Part shown: positions 1-8,984 of the stretch, one piece after another
How the letters are laid out: every line of letters begins with the position of its first letter
Position numbering within the stretch: the first letter of the stretch is position 1
Assembly: GCA_900552015.1 (NCBI GenBank)
Contig: URXY01000044.1
Span: forward strand, 1-16,679
DNA: 16,679 nt
Source: an uncultured Eubacteriales bacterium
GTDB lineage: Bacteria > Bacillota > Clostridia > Oscillospirales > Oscillospiraceae
Direction of reading: 5' to 3'
The notes under the pieces: model-generated
What the model saw: only the letters and a program-made list of their open reading frames with translations
What the model was told of the DNA's origin: nothing
Database searches by the model: none
Position numbers and translations under genes: made by a program

Positions 1-110
1 GCGAAATGCCCTGCATCGGGGACACGCTGGCTCCGCGCCTGATCGCGGAGATCGGAGATGTCCGACGCTTTCACAGCAAGCGGGCTCTCATCGCATACGC
101 CGGCGCAGAT
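1..110 (+). pseudogene. IS110-family transposase, C-terminal-domain fragment (truncated)
   Basis: Frame 3 from the left edge reads EMPCIGDTLAPRLIAEIGD followed by VRRFHSKRALIAYAGAD. This is the helix-hairpin-helix-like region of the Transposase_20 (IS116/IS110/IS902) domain, typically written as PGIG...AEIGDxxRFxSxxxLxAYAGLD. The 5' part lies outside the window. After AYAGAD, near base 110, the expected continuation (a proline, then a QSG-type motif) is missing and the frame runs into antisense nitroreductase sequence. The break is inside the transposase coding region, so this is a remnant rather than a normal element end. IS110 enzymes are DEDD recombinases without classical terminal inverted repeats, so no IR would be expected. 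A chimeric assembly at a contig end is an alternative explanation. Confidence 0.72.
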
Positions 111-231
111 TGCAGGCTGTCGGCGCGGCGAGCGCCGCAACGAGTATCTTTTCGAGCTTCTCCGCCTCAACGTCTCGGTACTCATACTCCAAGACTGAAA
201 ACCTCTCGCGCGCCAGTGTCAGAAAATCCAT
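88..231 (-). pseudogene. Nitroreductase-family protein, N-terminal stub (3' part lost)
   Basis: The ATG at 231 follows a good ribosome site (GAGGAG, 8 nt upstream) and starts 26 nt after the addA stop. Translation begins MDFLTLARERFSVLEYEYRD and continues VEAEKLEKILVAALAAPTACN. This matches the N-terminus of the FMN-dependent nitroreductase family: MDFxxLxxxRxSxRxF, then VExEKLxxILEAxxxAPTAxN. After about residue 41 it leaves the family, reads LRRRMR and stops at 88-90, where the IS110 fragment begins on the other strand. An intact member would be about 170-200 residues; about 41 remain. The usual SVR arginine, which contacts the FMN phosphate in this family, reads SVL here, consistent with relaxed selection but possibly natural variation. 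It probably was the third gene of the addB-addA operon. It is unlikely to be functional. Confidence 0.68.
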
Positions 232-257
232 TTTCCGTTTCTCCTCATCAAGCATCT

Positions 258-3200
258 TTACAGCCGCACTTCTTCCCCGGCGGAGAAGAAGTACAGCAGC
301 TTTTCCTTGACTCGTTTCCCCGTCACGCGCGAGAGCGCCATCGAATAGGCCTCAAGCTGAGGACGGTAGTGCTCGGCGCGCTCTTCAAGCTGCGCGCGTG
401 TCACGCGGTCGGTCTTGAAGTCCACGACCACGAGTTCGCCGTCCTCTTCAAAAAAGCAGTCGACCACGCCCTGCAGCAGCACCTCATCATCCGAGTTCAC
501 GACCGCAAAGTCCCGCACGGGCCGCAGCAGCGAGAAACGATACTCCCGCTCGACCTGTTCGCTCGCGCGGATGCGCTCTGCGAGCGGGCTCTGCAGAAAG
601 CGCACGATCGCGCGCACATCCACGGCCCGCGCCTGCTCGTCCGTCAGCTTGCGCTGCACGCGCATCGCCTCGAGCTGCGCACGCACGCCCACTTCATCGC
701 TTTTTTCCGAAAAGTCGAGGTATTGCAGTGCGAGATGAATGGCGGTCCCGCGCTCCGCGCCCGTGAGCTTTTGCTCCCCCGCGAGGAAGCGCGGCCTTGC
801 AAGGCTCCGCAGGCGCGGCGGCAACGTCGTATTCTCGGATATTTCTTCATCCAGCGCGCGGCCCTTGAGCTGCGTCGCCGTCAGCTTTGCGGGCAGGAGC
901 GTCTCTGCCTGATGCGGGTACTCGTACTCGAGCGCCCGCACGTCTACCGGCAGTTCCGGTGTGTGCGGCGTCTCCTCAGCCGCTGCATCCTCTCCGGGTG
1001 CAGGGCGCAGCAACGCTTCCCCCTCGTGCACGCGCACGACCCAGGGCGTTTCCCCCGCAAAGACGCGGCCCTCGCCGTTCTGTCCTGCGAGCGCACGCAG
1101 CGGCGCTGCTTCGCTGCGCTGCAAAAGCGGCAGCATGATCCAGTCGCCCATGCACTTGCCCTCGTCCACCGCCTCGGGCAGCACGGGACACGCACTCACG
1201 GCCATCAGATCGGCGACGCGGCTGCGCGCATTCGCCTGCGTGTGGACCATGACGAGCTTTTCCTTCGCGCGCGTCATCGCGACATACAGCACGCGCAGCT
1301 CTTCAGCCTTCGCCTCGCGGCGCAGCGTGCGCTCGATGGCCTGCCGCGCCGCCGTCGGATACTGGATGCGCTGCTTTACGTCCACGCACACAGGGCCAAG
1401 CCCCAACTGCGGGTGTACCAGCACCGAGGTCTGGAAGTCCATATTGCTGAACCGCCGCGCAAGGTCCGTCAAAATGACCACCGGGAATTCAAGGCCCTTC
1501 GACTTGTGGATGGACATGATGCGAACGCCGCCGGCTGCATGCTCCACCTGCGGCGCGGCGGCTTCGCCGCTTGCGAGCTGCTCACGCAGCGCGCTGACAA
1601 AGGAGAAAAGCCCCTGATGCCCCGTGCGCTCGTAATTTTCGCACAGTTGCAAAAACGCCAGCAGATTTTCCTTGCGTGCCGCGCCGCCCTCCATCGCACC
1701 GAACACGGCGAGCACATGGCAGCGGCGGAAGAGCTCGTCCAGCAGTTCCCGCACGCGCAGCGACGCCGCCTTATCGCGCAGCGTGCGCAGTGTTTCAAGG
1801 AAGTCTTTGCTTTTCTCCCCCTCGTCTAACAGCAGCGCGTCGTAAAAATCGCCCGTCTTCTGCTTTGCGCGCACCTCCGCGAGCTCATCGGCCGTAAAGC
1901 CGAACAGCGGCGAGCGCAGCACCGACAGCAGCGGCACGTCCTGACGCGGATTGTCGATGATCTGCAAAAAGGCAAACAGCACCGCGATCTCTGTTGCGGC
2001 AAAAAAGTCATCCCCTGCATCCGCCGCACAGCGGATGCCGCGCGCCTCCAGTGCACGGCGATAGTCCAAGAGTCGCGTGCTCGGCGAGCGCATCAGAATG
2101 ACGATATCCTCCTCGCGCACAGGCCGCAGCTCTTTCGTTTCGTCATCCTGTACAGGGAAATTGCTTGTCAGCATATCACGGATATAGTCCGCGACGAACG
2201 CAGCCTCGGCCTCGCTCGCGCGCACACGCTGCTCGCCCGTCTGCGCAGGCACATCCAGCAGATGGAACTCTGCGCCGCAGCAGTCGGACGGCACATAATT
2301 CGCGCCGGGGCGCAGCATCTCATCTTCGCCGTAGTCGAGTTCGCCCATTTCCTCGGAAAGGACGTTCGTGAAGATGAAATTTGTCGCCTCCAGCACTTCC
2401 TTACGCGAGCGGAAGTTGCGAGAGAGCAGCAGCTTCGCGCTTTCGTGCTCCCCCGCCTGCGCAAGCGGCGGCCAGGTGTTGTAATGCTGCAAAAAGATGC
2501 GCGGGTCAGCCAGTCGGAAGCGATAGATGCTCTGCTTGACGTCGCCGACTGTGAACAGGTTTTCTCCTTTACAGGATATCGCTTCAAAGATACGGTTCTG
2601 CACTTCGTTGGTGTCCTGATACTCGTCTACCATGATCTCGCGGTAGCGCGCACTCACAGTATTTGCAAGGTCCGTCGGCGTACCGTCCTCTCCGATGAGG
2701 AGGCGGATGGCCTCGTGCTCCTGGTCGGAAAAGTCTGCCGCGTTGCGGCGCCGCTTTTCCTCGTTGTACCGGCGGGAAAATTCCGCCGTCAGGTCGATGA
2801 GCGCGAGCATCGCGGGTGCCATCGTGCGCAGGTCCTCCGCCGCCTCGCCGGACGATGCGGCGAACTGCTCGCCAAAGCTCTTGACCGCCGCCTTGCAGCC
2901 GTCCCACAGGGCCTTCATGCGTGCTTTGAGCTCGCCGCCGTCGCTGTCCTTCACGGGCGCGAGGCGCGGGAACGCGATGCTCACGCCGCGCGCGGCGTCC
3001 CAACTCTCGCCTGCCTTTACCGTGAGCACTTCGAGCTGATAGGAGACATCCAGAAATGCGGGCGCGTACTTCTGATCCAGCGCGTCGTTCTGCGTCATCT
3101 CCTGCACCGCCATCCGCATCAGGCGCTGCCAGTGGCGTGCCTTTCGCTGCACCTCGCGGAGCAAAATTTTGCCGTAGGGTGTGTCTTCGATCTTCTCCGG

Positions 3201-3821
3201 CACCTTGCGCCACAGCGCGCGCTGCGCGTCCAGCCACTTGTGCTCATACGGCTGCGCCTGCAGCTTCGCGTGCAGCTCGAGCACCAGCGCTTCGAGCGCG
3301 CTGTCATCGCGTCCCGCGCCGAGCGTGTCGGCGAGCAGCGCGCCGCCCGGCGTCAGATCATCGTAAAAGTCATCCAGCGTGCGCGAGAGCACGCGCTCGC
3401 GCAGCGTTTGCGCGTCGTTCTCATCCAGCACGCGGAAGTCGGGCCGCAGCGTGTGGCCGCACGCATCCTCACCGAGCAGGTGGCAATTTTCGCGCAGCAG
3501 CGCGGTGCAGAAGGCGTCCACCGTCTTGATGTCCGCGCGGTAAACGCGCAGCATCTGGCGACGCAGATGCTCGTTGCCAGGGTCGCGCTCCATGCGCTCG
3601 GTAAGCGCCTTGGCAATCTTACCGCGCAGCTCGCTCGCCGCCGCGCGCGTGTAGGTGATGATGAGAAAATCGTCGAGGTTCGCGCCCTCGCGCTCCACGT
3701 AGGAAAAAAGCCGCTCAACGAGCACCTTCGTTTTGCCCGAGCCCGCCGCCGCGGAGACAAGGAGGCTCCGCCCCCGGCTGTCGACCGCCGCCTGCTGTTC
3801 GTTTGTCAGCTTCTCAGCCAT
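258..3821 (-). CDS. addA: ATP-dependent helicase/nuclease subunit A (AddA)
   Basis: Catalytic subunit of the AddAB complex. It unwinds and degrades DNA from double-strand breaks until a Chi-like site is met, giving 3' tails for RecA. All landmarks are present in 1187 residues, the usual AddA size (about 1200). Superfamily 1 helicase motifs: Q motif TNEQQAAVD (6-14), Walker A AGSGKT (26-31), Walker B DEYQD (399-403), GDVKQSIYRFR (426-436), RNFRS (468-472), HKSKGLEFP (772-780) and VAMTRAKEKL (847-856). The C-terminal RecB-type nuclease has GTAIH (1025-1029), D1121, DFK (D1134, K1136) and QLEAY (1155-1159). The ATG at 3821 overlaps the addB stop by 8 nt (ATGGCTGA) and follows a GGGGGG ribosome site inside addB, suggesting translational coupling. 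No intrinsic terminator is seen after it; the reading continues toward the nitroreductase stub. Confidence 0.97.
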   Translation of the reverse strand: MAEKLTNEQQAAVDSRGRSLLVSAAAGSGKTKVLVERLFSYVEREGANLDDFLIITYTRAAASELRGKIAKALTERMERDPGNEHLRRQMLRVYRADIKTVDAFCTALLRENCHLLGEDACGHTLRPDFRVLDENDAQTLRERVLSRTLDDFYDDLTPGGALLADTLGAGRDDSALEALVLELHAKLQAQPYEHKWLDAQRALWRKVPEKIEDTPYGKILLREVQRKARHWQRLMRMAVQEMTQNDALDQKYAPAFLDVSYQLEVLTVKAGESWDAARGVSIAFPRLAPVKDSDGGELKARMKALWDGCKAAVKSFGEQFAASSGEAAEDLRTMAPAMLALIDLTAEFSRRYNEEKRRRNAADFSDQEHEAIRLLIGEDGTPTDLANTVSARYREIMVDEYQDTNEVQNRIFEAISCKGENLFTVGDVKQSIYRFRLADPRIFLQHYNTWPPLAQAGEHESAKLLLSRNFRSRKEVLEATNFIFTNVLSEEMGELDYGEDEMLRPGANYVPSDCCGAEFHLLDVPAQTGEQRVRASEAEAAFVADYIRDMLTSNFPVQDDETKELRPVREEDIVILMRSPSTRLLDYRRALEARGIRCAADAGDDFFAATEIAVLFAFLQIIDNPRQDVPLLSVLRSPLFGFTADELAEVRAKQKTGDFYDALLLDEGEKSKDFLETLRTLRDKAASLRVRELLDELFRRCHVLAVFGAMEGGAARKENLLAFLQLCENYERTGHQGLFSFVSALREQLASGEAAAPQVEHAAGGVRIMSIHKSKGLEFPVVILTDLARRFSNMDFQTSVLVHPQLGLGPVCVDVKQRIQYPTAARQAIERTLRREAKAEELRVLYVAMTRAKEKLVMVHTQANARSRVADLMAVSACPVLPEAVDEGKCMGDWIMLPLLQRSEAAPLRALAGQNGEGRVFAGETPWVVRVHEGEALLRPAPGEDAAAEETPHTPELPVDVRALEYEYPHQAETLLPAKLTATQLKGRALDEEISENTTLPPRLRSLARPRFLAGEQKLTGAERGTAIHLALQYLDFSEKSDEVGVRAQLEAMRVQRKLTDEQARAVDVRAIVRFLQSPLAERIRASEQVEREYRFSLLRPVRDFAVVNSDDEVLLQGVVDCFFEEDGELVVVDFKTDRVTRAQLEERAEHYRPQLEAYSMALSRVTGKRVKEKLLYFFSAGEEVRL

Positions 3822-6800
3822 TTTTGCGTCCCCCCTCTCCGTTCACCTCGTCGATATAGCTCCAGAATTCATCGGTCTTCGTTGCTTTTATGTATTCTAT
3901 ATGGTCGCCGCCGCGCCCATTTTCAAAGTGGCACGCGCTCGCGAACTCACAGTACGTGCAGGCCGACTGCTGCGGCGTGCGTGCGTAGGGGTCGGCGTTG
4001 ATGTTGCCTGCAAAGACCTCGTCCGCGATCTCGCGCAGCACGCGGTCGACATATTTCGCAAGCTTTGCAAACTGTCCCTCGGACGCAAGGCTGCCCGACA
4101 GTGCGCCGCCCTTTTTCACCGCGATGGGCAGGTACTCCGGCGCGTCCAGCGCGTCGTGCTCCATCGCCTCCAGGACCGCCGGGTCCTCAAGGACCATGCC
4201 GCTGCGCCTGAGCTCCTTTTTGCGCGCCTTTTCGATGGTCTCGTCCGCCGTGTCGCGCGCGCAGCGCAGCATCGGCTCTCGCGCGGGCGTGTAGAGGAGA
4301 CCTGCGGGGACGATCTCCTTCCCGCCGAAGAGCGCGCCTCCCTCCTGCTCGAGCGCAAAGAGGTAGAGCAGCATCTGGAGCCCCAGCCCATAGCGCAGCT
4401 CGGCAAGGTCAAAGGTCTTTTTACCCGTCTTGTAGTCCACGACGCGCAGATACAGCTTGCCGCCGTGCTCCCAGCCGTCCACGCGGTCGACCTTGCCGAC
4501 CACGCGCGCGGTATTGCCCTTTTCGCAGACCGTGACGGCGGGCAGCTGCCCGTTCGGCCCAAAGGCGAGCTCGAAGGCCACCGGCTCAAAGTCCGAATGC
4601 TTCAGCTCATCGGCGACCTCGTCCATGATGCGCTCTGTCGAATCGCACAGGCGGTCAAAAAGATAGCGAAAGCGCGCGCTTTTTTCCGAAAGGTCTGGCA
4701 ACACGCGGGTCTTGTAATCCGCGATGGCCTCCTGCACCAGCGCGTGCAGTTCCGCCGTTTCAAGCGTGTGCAGACCGCCGCGCGCCTTCGCCGCGCGCAG
4801 CGTATGCTCCATCACGTCATGCACGAAGGTGCCGATCTGCGGCGCGTCAAAGCCGGCGCCTGTGCGCTCCTTTGCGCGCAGGCCGTAGCGCAGGAAGTAA
4901 GCGAAGTGGCACGCGCGCGCCTTGTCCATCTGTGAAGCGGACAGGCGCAGCGTATCGCCGTACAGCGCGCGCACCGCGTTTTTTGAAAGCCTGCCGCGCG
5001 TCATGCGCGAGGCCGCGCGCATCGCGGAAAGTGTGCTCTGCGCATCCGCTCTTCCTTCGAAATACTGCCACAGCGCGCCGCCGATGTGCTCGCCCGCATA
5101 CTCGAGCGCCGCATCCTTTGCCGACAGGCGATATTCCTTGTCAGCGCTCTCTTTTTCTACCGTCACCTCCGTCAGCAGATGTGCGATACGCCCGACGGCG
5201 AACGACGGCCGCTTCTCCGCGCCCGAGCTGTCAGACACGGGATACGAGAGCGTCAGCTTTTCCGTCGGCTGGGCGAGCGCGGCGTAGAGGTTCTGAATTT
5301 CCAGATGGAACTGCTCCATTCCATGCGGCGCAAGGAAAATATCGCGCTGCTCGAGCGCCTCGCGGTCCTCGTCGCGCAGCACGCCGCCCTCCGTCTCCGT
5401 CGCAGGCAGCACGCCGTCGTTCGCGCCGAGCAGGAACAGTGCGCGGACCGTATGGCGGTCGTTTCGCGTCATCTCGCAGAGGTTCACCGCGTCGAGCGTC
5501 ACCGGGATGGTGCCGACGCTGTACTGCGTCAGCACCAGGCGGAAGAGCTGTGCGAACTCCTCGGCGTCGAGCACGGTATCGTCCAGAATGTCCACGAACT
5601 GGTCCATCACGCCGCAGAGGATGCTCCAGAGCTGCGCCGTTTCCTCGGCGCGCTGGGCTTCGCCCTCGGCAAAGAGCCGCGCCGTCTGCGCTTGCAGCGT
5701 CTCCGGCAGATCGATCTCGTCCAAATAGTCGTACAGCGCGCGCACCTTTTGCTCCGCCGTGCCGCTGCCGCCCACGTCTTTTTTTAGGCGCGCAAACGGC
5801 CCCTGCACGCGCTCACGCAGTGCGTTGACCGTCTTGAGCCGCGCCCTTGCCTCGTCCGTCCATTCTTCGCCGTAGCCGTCTGGATGCGCCGACCAGGGCG
5901 TCTCGCGCGTCCACATCGCGCCGCGAATTTCCCATTTGAGCGCGTAGTTTTCAAGGAGGTCGCACTCCTCCATCGTGAGGCCCGCAAGCCCCGTTTTGAG
6001 GCAGCGGAACACATCCTCATATTCAAATCCGCCCGTCGCCGCGTCGAGCGCACCGAGCAGCAGCGTCAGGACGCTGCTTTGCAGAATGTCGCGCCGGTGG
6101 GCATAATAGAGCGGGATCCCAAAGCGCGCGAACACCGTTTGCAGTGCGTCGGCATAGCTTTCCAGGTCCCGCGCCGTGACCGTCACGTCGCGGTAGCGGT
6201 AGCCCTGCTCGCGCACGAGCTTTAATATTTGTGCGGCGACCCATTCGCACTCGCTGTAGGCGCTTCCCGCCTCATAGAGCGCGACGGCGTCGGCCCCACC
6301 CGCCATCATGCGCGCGGGGCCGAAAAAGCAGCGCTCGATATGGTCGAGCGCTCCGCGCTCCTCGCCGGTCTCCATCGTCTCCTCCGCGCACGGCACGCCC
6401 GCGTCGCGCGCGAGCGCAAAGAGCTGCTCGCGCACGCGAAGGCTCGCGGAAAAGAGCTCGCGGTCGCCTGTGTCGCCGAGCAACGTGACCGTCACGCTCT
6501 TTGAGCGCCGCAGCAGGATGCGCAGGATGCGCAGCTCACGCCCTGTAAAATAGGAAAAGCCGTCGAGAAACACATCTTTATTGTCGATATACTCCGACGC
6601 CTCCAGATTTTCCTCCAGCTTTTGCAGGCGGTCGCGCGCATCGCGCCCCGGCGCGTGGAGCTTTGCAAGATACACGCCGTACAAGAGCGCGATATCGCGC
6701 AGCTTGTCGCCGCTCTCGCCCTCCATGTCCTCGACCTTTTCTGCAAGCGTCTCCGGCTCGATGGCGTAGGCCTGCAATTCCTCCATCACGGCGAGCAGGC

Positions 6801-7149
6801 TCTCCAAAAACGCCGCGCGCTGTGACGCTCTGCGGTAGACCTTCAGCGCCGGCGCGAGCTCTGTGAGCGCGCGCTGCAGCGTCAGGAGCTTGCCGCCGTT
6901 GTCCAGCGTCACATCCGCGCTGCCGCCGCAGATCTGCAGCACACGCGTCGCGAGCAGCTTGAAGGTCAAGACCTCTGCGTGCCGCGAGGCCGCGTCGCCG
7001 CAGGCCCGGCACACGTCCATCTCCGCCACGTGTGAAGCGTGCTCCGGCACGAGCAAGATCTGCTGCGACGAATCGCCCAGCGCTGCGATCTTTTTCAGCA
7101 CGCGCTCGGATTTACCCGTGCGCGCGCGTCCCATCCATATATGCAGCAA
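3814..7149 (-). CDS. addB: ATP-dependent helicase/nuclease subunit B (AddB)
   Basis: Partner subunit of AddA: a degenerate helicase that recognises Chi and carries a second nuclease domain with a 4Fe-4S cluster. At 1111 residues it is close to the family norm of about 1150. A Walker-type loop GRARTGKS (7-14) sits at the extreme N-terminus as in other AddB proteins, although many have GRSGSGKT; the arginine at position 10 is a variation. The cluster ligands are visible as C747 (ACHFAYFLRYGLR) and C1064-x2-C1067-x5-C1073. Nuclease residues are H777 (GTFVH), D888 (GKVDRVD), D905 and K907 (VVDYKTGK), and Q925 (QMLLYL). The start is TTG at 7149, preceded by a GGGGGCGG ribosome site. It gives the family-typical MLHIWMGRA beginning, and the next ATG would cut into the nucleotide loop. 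First gene of the addB-addA operon. Confidence 0.96.
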   Translation of the reverse strand: MLHIWMGRARTGKSERVLKKIAALGDSSQQILLVPEHASHVAEMDVCRACGDAASRHAEVLTFKLLATRVLQICGGSADVTLDNGGKLLTLQRALTELAPALKVYRRASQRAAFLESLLAVMEELQAYAIEPETLAEKVEDMEGESGDKLRDIALLYGVYLAKLHAPGRDARDRLQKLEENLEASEYIDNKDVFLDGFSYFTGRELRILRILLRRSKSVTVTLLGDTGDRELFSASLRVREQLFALARDAGVPCAEETMETGEERGALDHIERCFFGPARMMAGGADAVALYEAGSAYSECEWVAAQILKLVREQGYRYRDVTVTARDLESYADALQTVFARFGIPLYYAHRRDILQSSVLTLLLGALDAATGGFEYEDVFRCLKTGLAGLTMEECDLLENYALKWEIRGAMWTRETPWSAHPDGYGEEWTDEARARLKTVNALRERVQGPFARLKKDVGGSGTAEQKVRALYDYLDEIDLPETLQAQTARLFAEGEAQRAEETAQLWSILCGVMDQFVDILDDTVLDAEEFAQLFRLVLTQYSVGTIPVTLDAVNLCEMTRNDRHTVRALFLLGANDGVLPATETEGGVLRDEDREALEQRDIFLAPHGMEQFHLEIQNLYAALAQPTEKLTLSYPVSDSSGAEKRPSFAVGRIAHLLTEVTVEKESADKEYRLSAKDAALEYAGEHIGGALWQYFEGRADAQSTLSAMRAASRMTRGRLSKNAVRALYGDTLRLSASQMDKARACHFAYFLRYGLRAKERTGAGFDAPQIGTFVHDVMEHTLRAAKARGGLHTLETAELHALVQEAIADYKTRVLPDLSEKSARFRYLFDRLCDSTERIMDEVADELKHSDFEPVAFELAFGPNGQLPAVTVCEKGNTARVVGKVDRVDGWEHGGKLYLRVVDYKTGKKTFDLAELRYGLGLQMLLYLFALEQEGGALFGGKEIVPAGLLYTPAREPMLRCARDTADETIEKARKKELRRSGMVLEDPAVLEAMEHDALDAPEYLPIAVKKGGALSGSLASEGQFAKLAKYVDRVLREIADEVFAGNINADPYARTPQQSACTYCEFASACHFENGRGGDHIEYIKATKTDEFWSYIDEVNGEGGRKNG

Positions 7150-7179
7150 GCGTTCCGCCCCCTTTTTCGTCTCATTTTT

Positions 7180-7205
7180 GGAAAAAGTTTATCATACTTT
7201 TTTCC
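7180..7205. repeat. Imperfect inverted repeat in the addB / DUF378 divergent intergenic region
   Basis: GGAAAAAGT and ACTTTTTTCC face each other across TTATCAT, a 9-bp near-perfect dyad with one extra T in the right arm. It lies 31 nt upstream of the addB start and about 90 nt upstream of the DUF378 start, in the only space (7150-7294) that can hold promoters for both genes. The core reads TATGAT or GATAAA on the minus strand, so it may overlap an addB -10 element. No convincing -35/-10 pair was found in either direction. It could be an operator or chance in an A/T-rich patch. Confidence 0.3.
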
Positions 7206-7294
7206 GTTCGGCAACGCAGAAAGCGCCGCGCGCATATTTTCCCCACACGCGGAAAAACTACCGGCGACCAAACCATCATCAAGGAGGGTACTCT

Positions 7295-7513
7295 ATGGTC
7301 ATCGATAAGATCGCGCTGACGCTTTCCATCATCGGCGCGCTCAACTGGGGCAGCGTGGGCCTGTTCGGCTTCGACTGCGTCGCCTTTCTCTTCGGCGGTC
7401 AGACCGGGATGCTCAGCCGCGTGATCTACACGCTTGTGGGCCTCGCCGGTATCTGGTGCATCACGATGCTCTTTCGCGAGACCGAGCCGATGGAAAGCGG
7501 CGGCCAGGCGTAA
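7295..7513 (+). CDS. DUF378 (YuzA-like) small membrane protein
   Basis: A 72-residue protein beginning MVIDKIALTLSIIGALNWGS. The signature IGALNWGSVGLFGFD (13-27) is characteristic of DUF378, a family of small two-helix membrane proteins that includes Bacillus YuzA; their function is unknown. Two hydrophobic spans are seen, about residues 5-33 (interrupted by GALNWG) and 41-60, ending in a short polar tail. The ATG at 7295 is chosen because AAGGAGGG lies 7281-7288, 6-7 nt upstream; upstream in-frame codons read through non-coding sequence. The gene is alone on its strand and its stop codon overlaps the stem of a strong terminator (7512-7551). It diverges from addB and converges on the MATE exporter gene. 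The DUF assignment is firm; no role can be given. Confidence 0.93.
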   Translation: MVIDKIALTLSIIGALNWGSVGLFGFDCVAFLFGGQTGMLSRVIYTLVGLAGIWCITMLFRETEPMESGGQA

Positions 7514-7551
7514 AAATAAAAGGAGAGGGCGCCCCCTCTCCTTTTATTTTT
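7512..7551. terminator. Bidirectional intrinsic terminator between DUF378 and MATE genes
   Basis: Perfect 18-bp stem: AAAAATAAAAGGAGAGGG (7512-7529) pairs with CCCTCTCCTTTTATTTTT (7534-7551) around a 4-nt loop CGCC. It has a GC-rich core and A/U tracts on both sides, so it works for both converging genes. It starts inside the TAA stop of the DUF378 gene and ends 16 nt before the MATE stop. Confidence 0.95.
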
Positions 7552-7567
7552 GTGTTGAAAATTTTCT

Positions 7568-8956
7568 TTATCGCTTCTCGACCGCTTCCGCGCCCTCCAG
7601 CTCGCGCATCGAACGGCGGAACTGGCGGTAGAAGGCCACGCTCGTCACCGCCACCGCACCAAAGTCGGCGACGGGCTCCGCCAGAAACACCGCGAACGCC
7701 TTGTCCGCGAAGAAGTGCGGCAGGATATAGATGAGCGGGATGAGCAGGATGATCTTGCGCCACACGGCGAGGAAGAGCGATGTCTTCGCGTTGCCGAGCG
7801 CCACGAACGTCTGCTGGCAGGCGATCTGAATGCCGAAAATGCCGCTGCACGCCATATAGATGCGCACGGCCCACGACGCGTATTCGACCAGCGCCGCGTT
7901 ATTGTTGAAGATCAGGATGAACGCACGCGGGAACAACTCAACAAGAAGCCAAATGGCCATCGAGTACGTCACACACGCGCGTAGCAGGCAGAAGTATGCC
8001 TCTCGCACGCGCTGTGCGTTCCTCGCGCCGAAGTTGTAGCTCACGATGGGCTGTGCGCCCTGCGTCAGGCCCTGGAGCGGCATATTGGAAAACTGCATGA
8101 TGCTCGTCAGCACCGTCATCGCACCGACGGCCATGTCGCCGCCGTAGCGCAGGAGCGAGGAGTTGAAGCAGATGGCGATCAAACTTTCCGTCGACTGCAT
8201 CACGAACGGAGAAAGGCCCAGCGCGACGCACGGCAGCACGATTTTGCCGCTCACGCGCAGATTTTCACGCTGCAAGCGCCAGCGCGTCTTCTTTCCCGTG
8301 AGGAACGTCATCACCCACAGCGCCGACACCGCCTGCGACAGCACCGTCGCAAGCGCCGCGCCGCGCACGCCGAGGCCGAGCGCAAAGATGAACAGCGGGT
8401 CGAGCGCGGTATTCAAGAGCGCGCCGATGAGCACCGTCTTCATGCTCACGGTGGCAAAGCCCTGGGCCGTGATATAGGCATTCATGCCGAGCGTGAGCTG
8501 GACGAAGACCGTTCCGAGCACGTAAATGCGCATATAGTCGAGCGCGTAGACGACGGTATTTTCGCTCGCGCCGAAAAGAAGCAGCAGCCTTTCGGCAAAG
8601 ACCTCAAACAATACCGTCAGCACGAGCGAGGTGATGAGCAGCATACTCAGGCAGTTGCCCATGATGCGCTCGGATTTTTCGCTCTCGCCTGCGCCCTCGG
8701 CGATCGAGGCGCGCGGCGCGCCGCCGATGGCCATGAGGGACGCGAACGCCGAGATGACCATGATGATCGGCAGGCACACGCCCACGCCCGTCAGCGCGAG
8801 CTTGCCGACGGTCTCCGCCGGCTGCATATGGCCGATGAACACGCGGTCCACCAGATTATAGAGCATATTGACGATCTGCGATGTGATCGTCGGCACGGAG
8901 AGGGAAAAAAGCAGCTTTCTGACATTCCCCTGCCCCAGGTCAGCACGTTGCCCCAC
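7568..8956 (-). CDS. MATE-family multidrug/cation antiporter
   Basis: Integral membrane exporter of about 462 residues, the family's usual length, with about twelve hydrophobic spans in two bundles. Family hallmarks include the N-terminal SVPTITSQIVNMLYNLVDRV, the first-bundle SLMAIGGAPRASIAEGAGE and the loop NTALDPLFIFALGLGVRGAA. MATE proteins exchange Na+ or H+ for organic cations, drugs or metabolites; the substrate cannot be read from sequence. Two GTG codons compete as start. The one at 8965 directly abuts the ribosome site (GAAGGG, 8966-8971). The one at 8956 has a 9-nt spacing, so I take it (VGQRADLGQGN); using 8965 adds three residues. Monocistronic, with its own promoter overlapped by a palindrome (8985-9009), which suggests repressor control. 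It ends at the shared terminator 7512-7551. Confidence 0.93.
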   Translation of the reverse strand: MGQRADLGQGNVRKLLFSLSVPTITSQIVNMLYNLVDRVFIGHMQPAETVGKLALTGVGVCLPIIMVISAFASLMAIGGAPRASIAEGAGESEKSERIMGNCLSMLLITSLVLTVLFEVFAERLLLLFGASENTVVYALDYMRIYVLGTVFVQLTLGMNAYITAQGFATVSMKTVLIGALLNTALDPLFIFALGLGVRGAALATVLSQAVSALWVMTFLTGKKTRWRLQRENLRVSGKIVLPCVALGLSPFVMQSTESLIAICFNSSLLRYGGDMAVGAMTVLTSIMQFSNMPLQGLTQGAQPIVSYNFGARNAQRVREAYFCLLRACVTYSMAIWLLVELFPRAFILIFNNNAALVEYASWAVRIYMACSGIFGIQIACQQTFVALGNAKTSLFLAVWRKIILLIPLIYILPHFFADKAFAVFLAEPVADFGAVAVTSVAFYRQFRRSMRELEGAEAVEKR

Positions 8957-8984
8957 AGTTCTCACCCTTCTCTTTCAGCAGTAT

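Noticed and set aside
6..1829. A 607-residue plus-strand frame starting in the transposase fragment
   Set aside because: Only the first 35 residues are IS110 transposase; the rest is antisense to the nitroreductase stub and addA, with repetitive Arg/His/Ala-rich composition.
2262..4935. Two long plus-strand frames (579 and 400 residues) opposite addA/addB
   Set aside because: Both lie antisense to clearly recognised AddA and AddB coding sequence with all motifs intact; GC-rich shadow frames.
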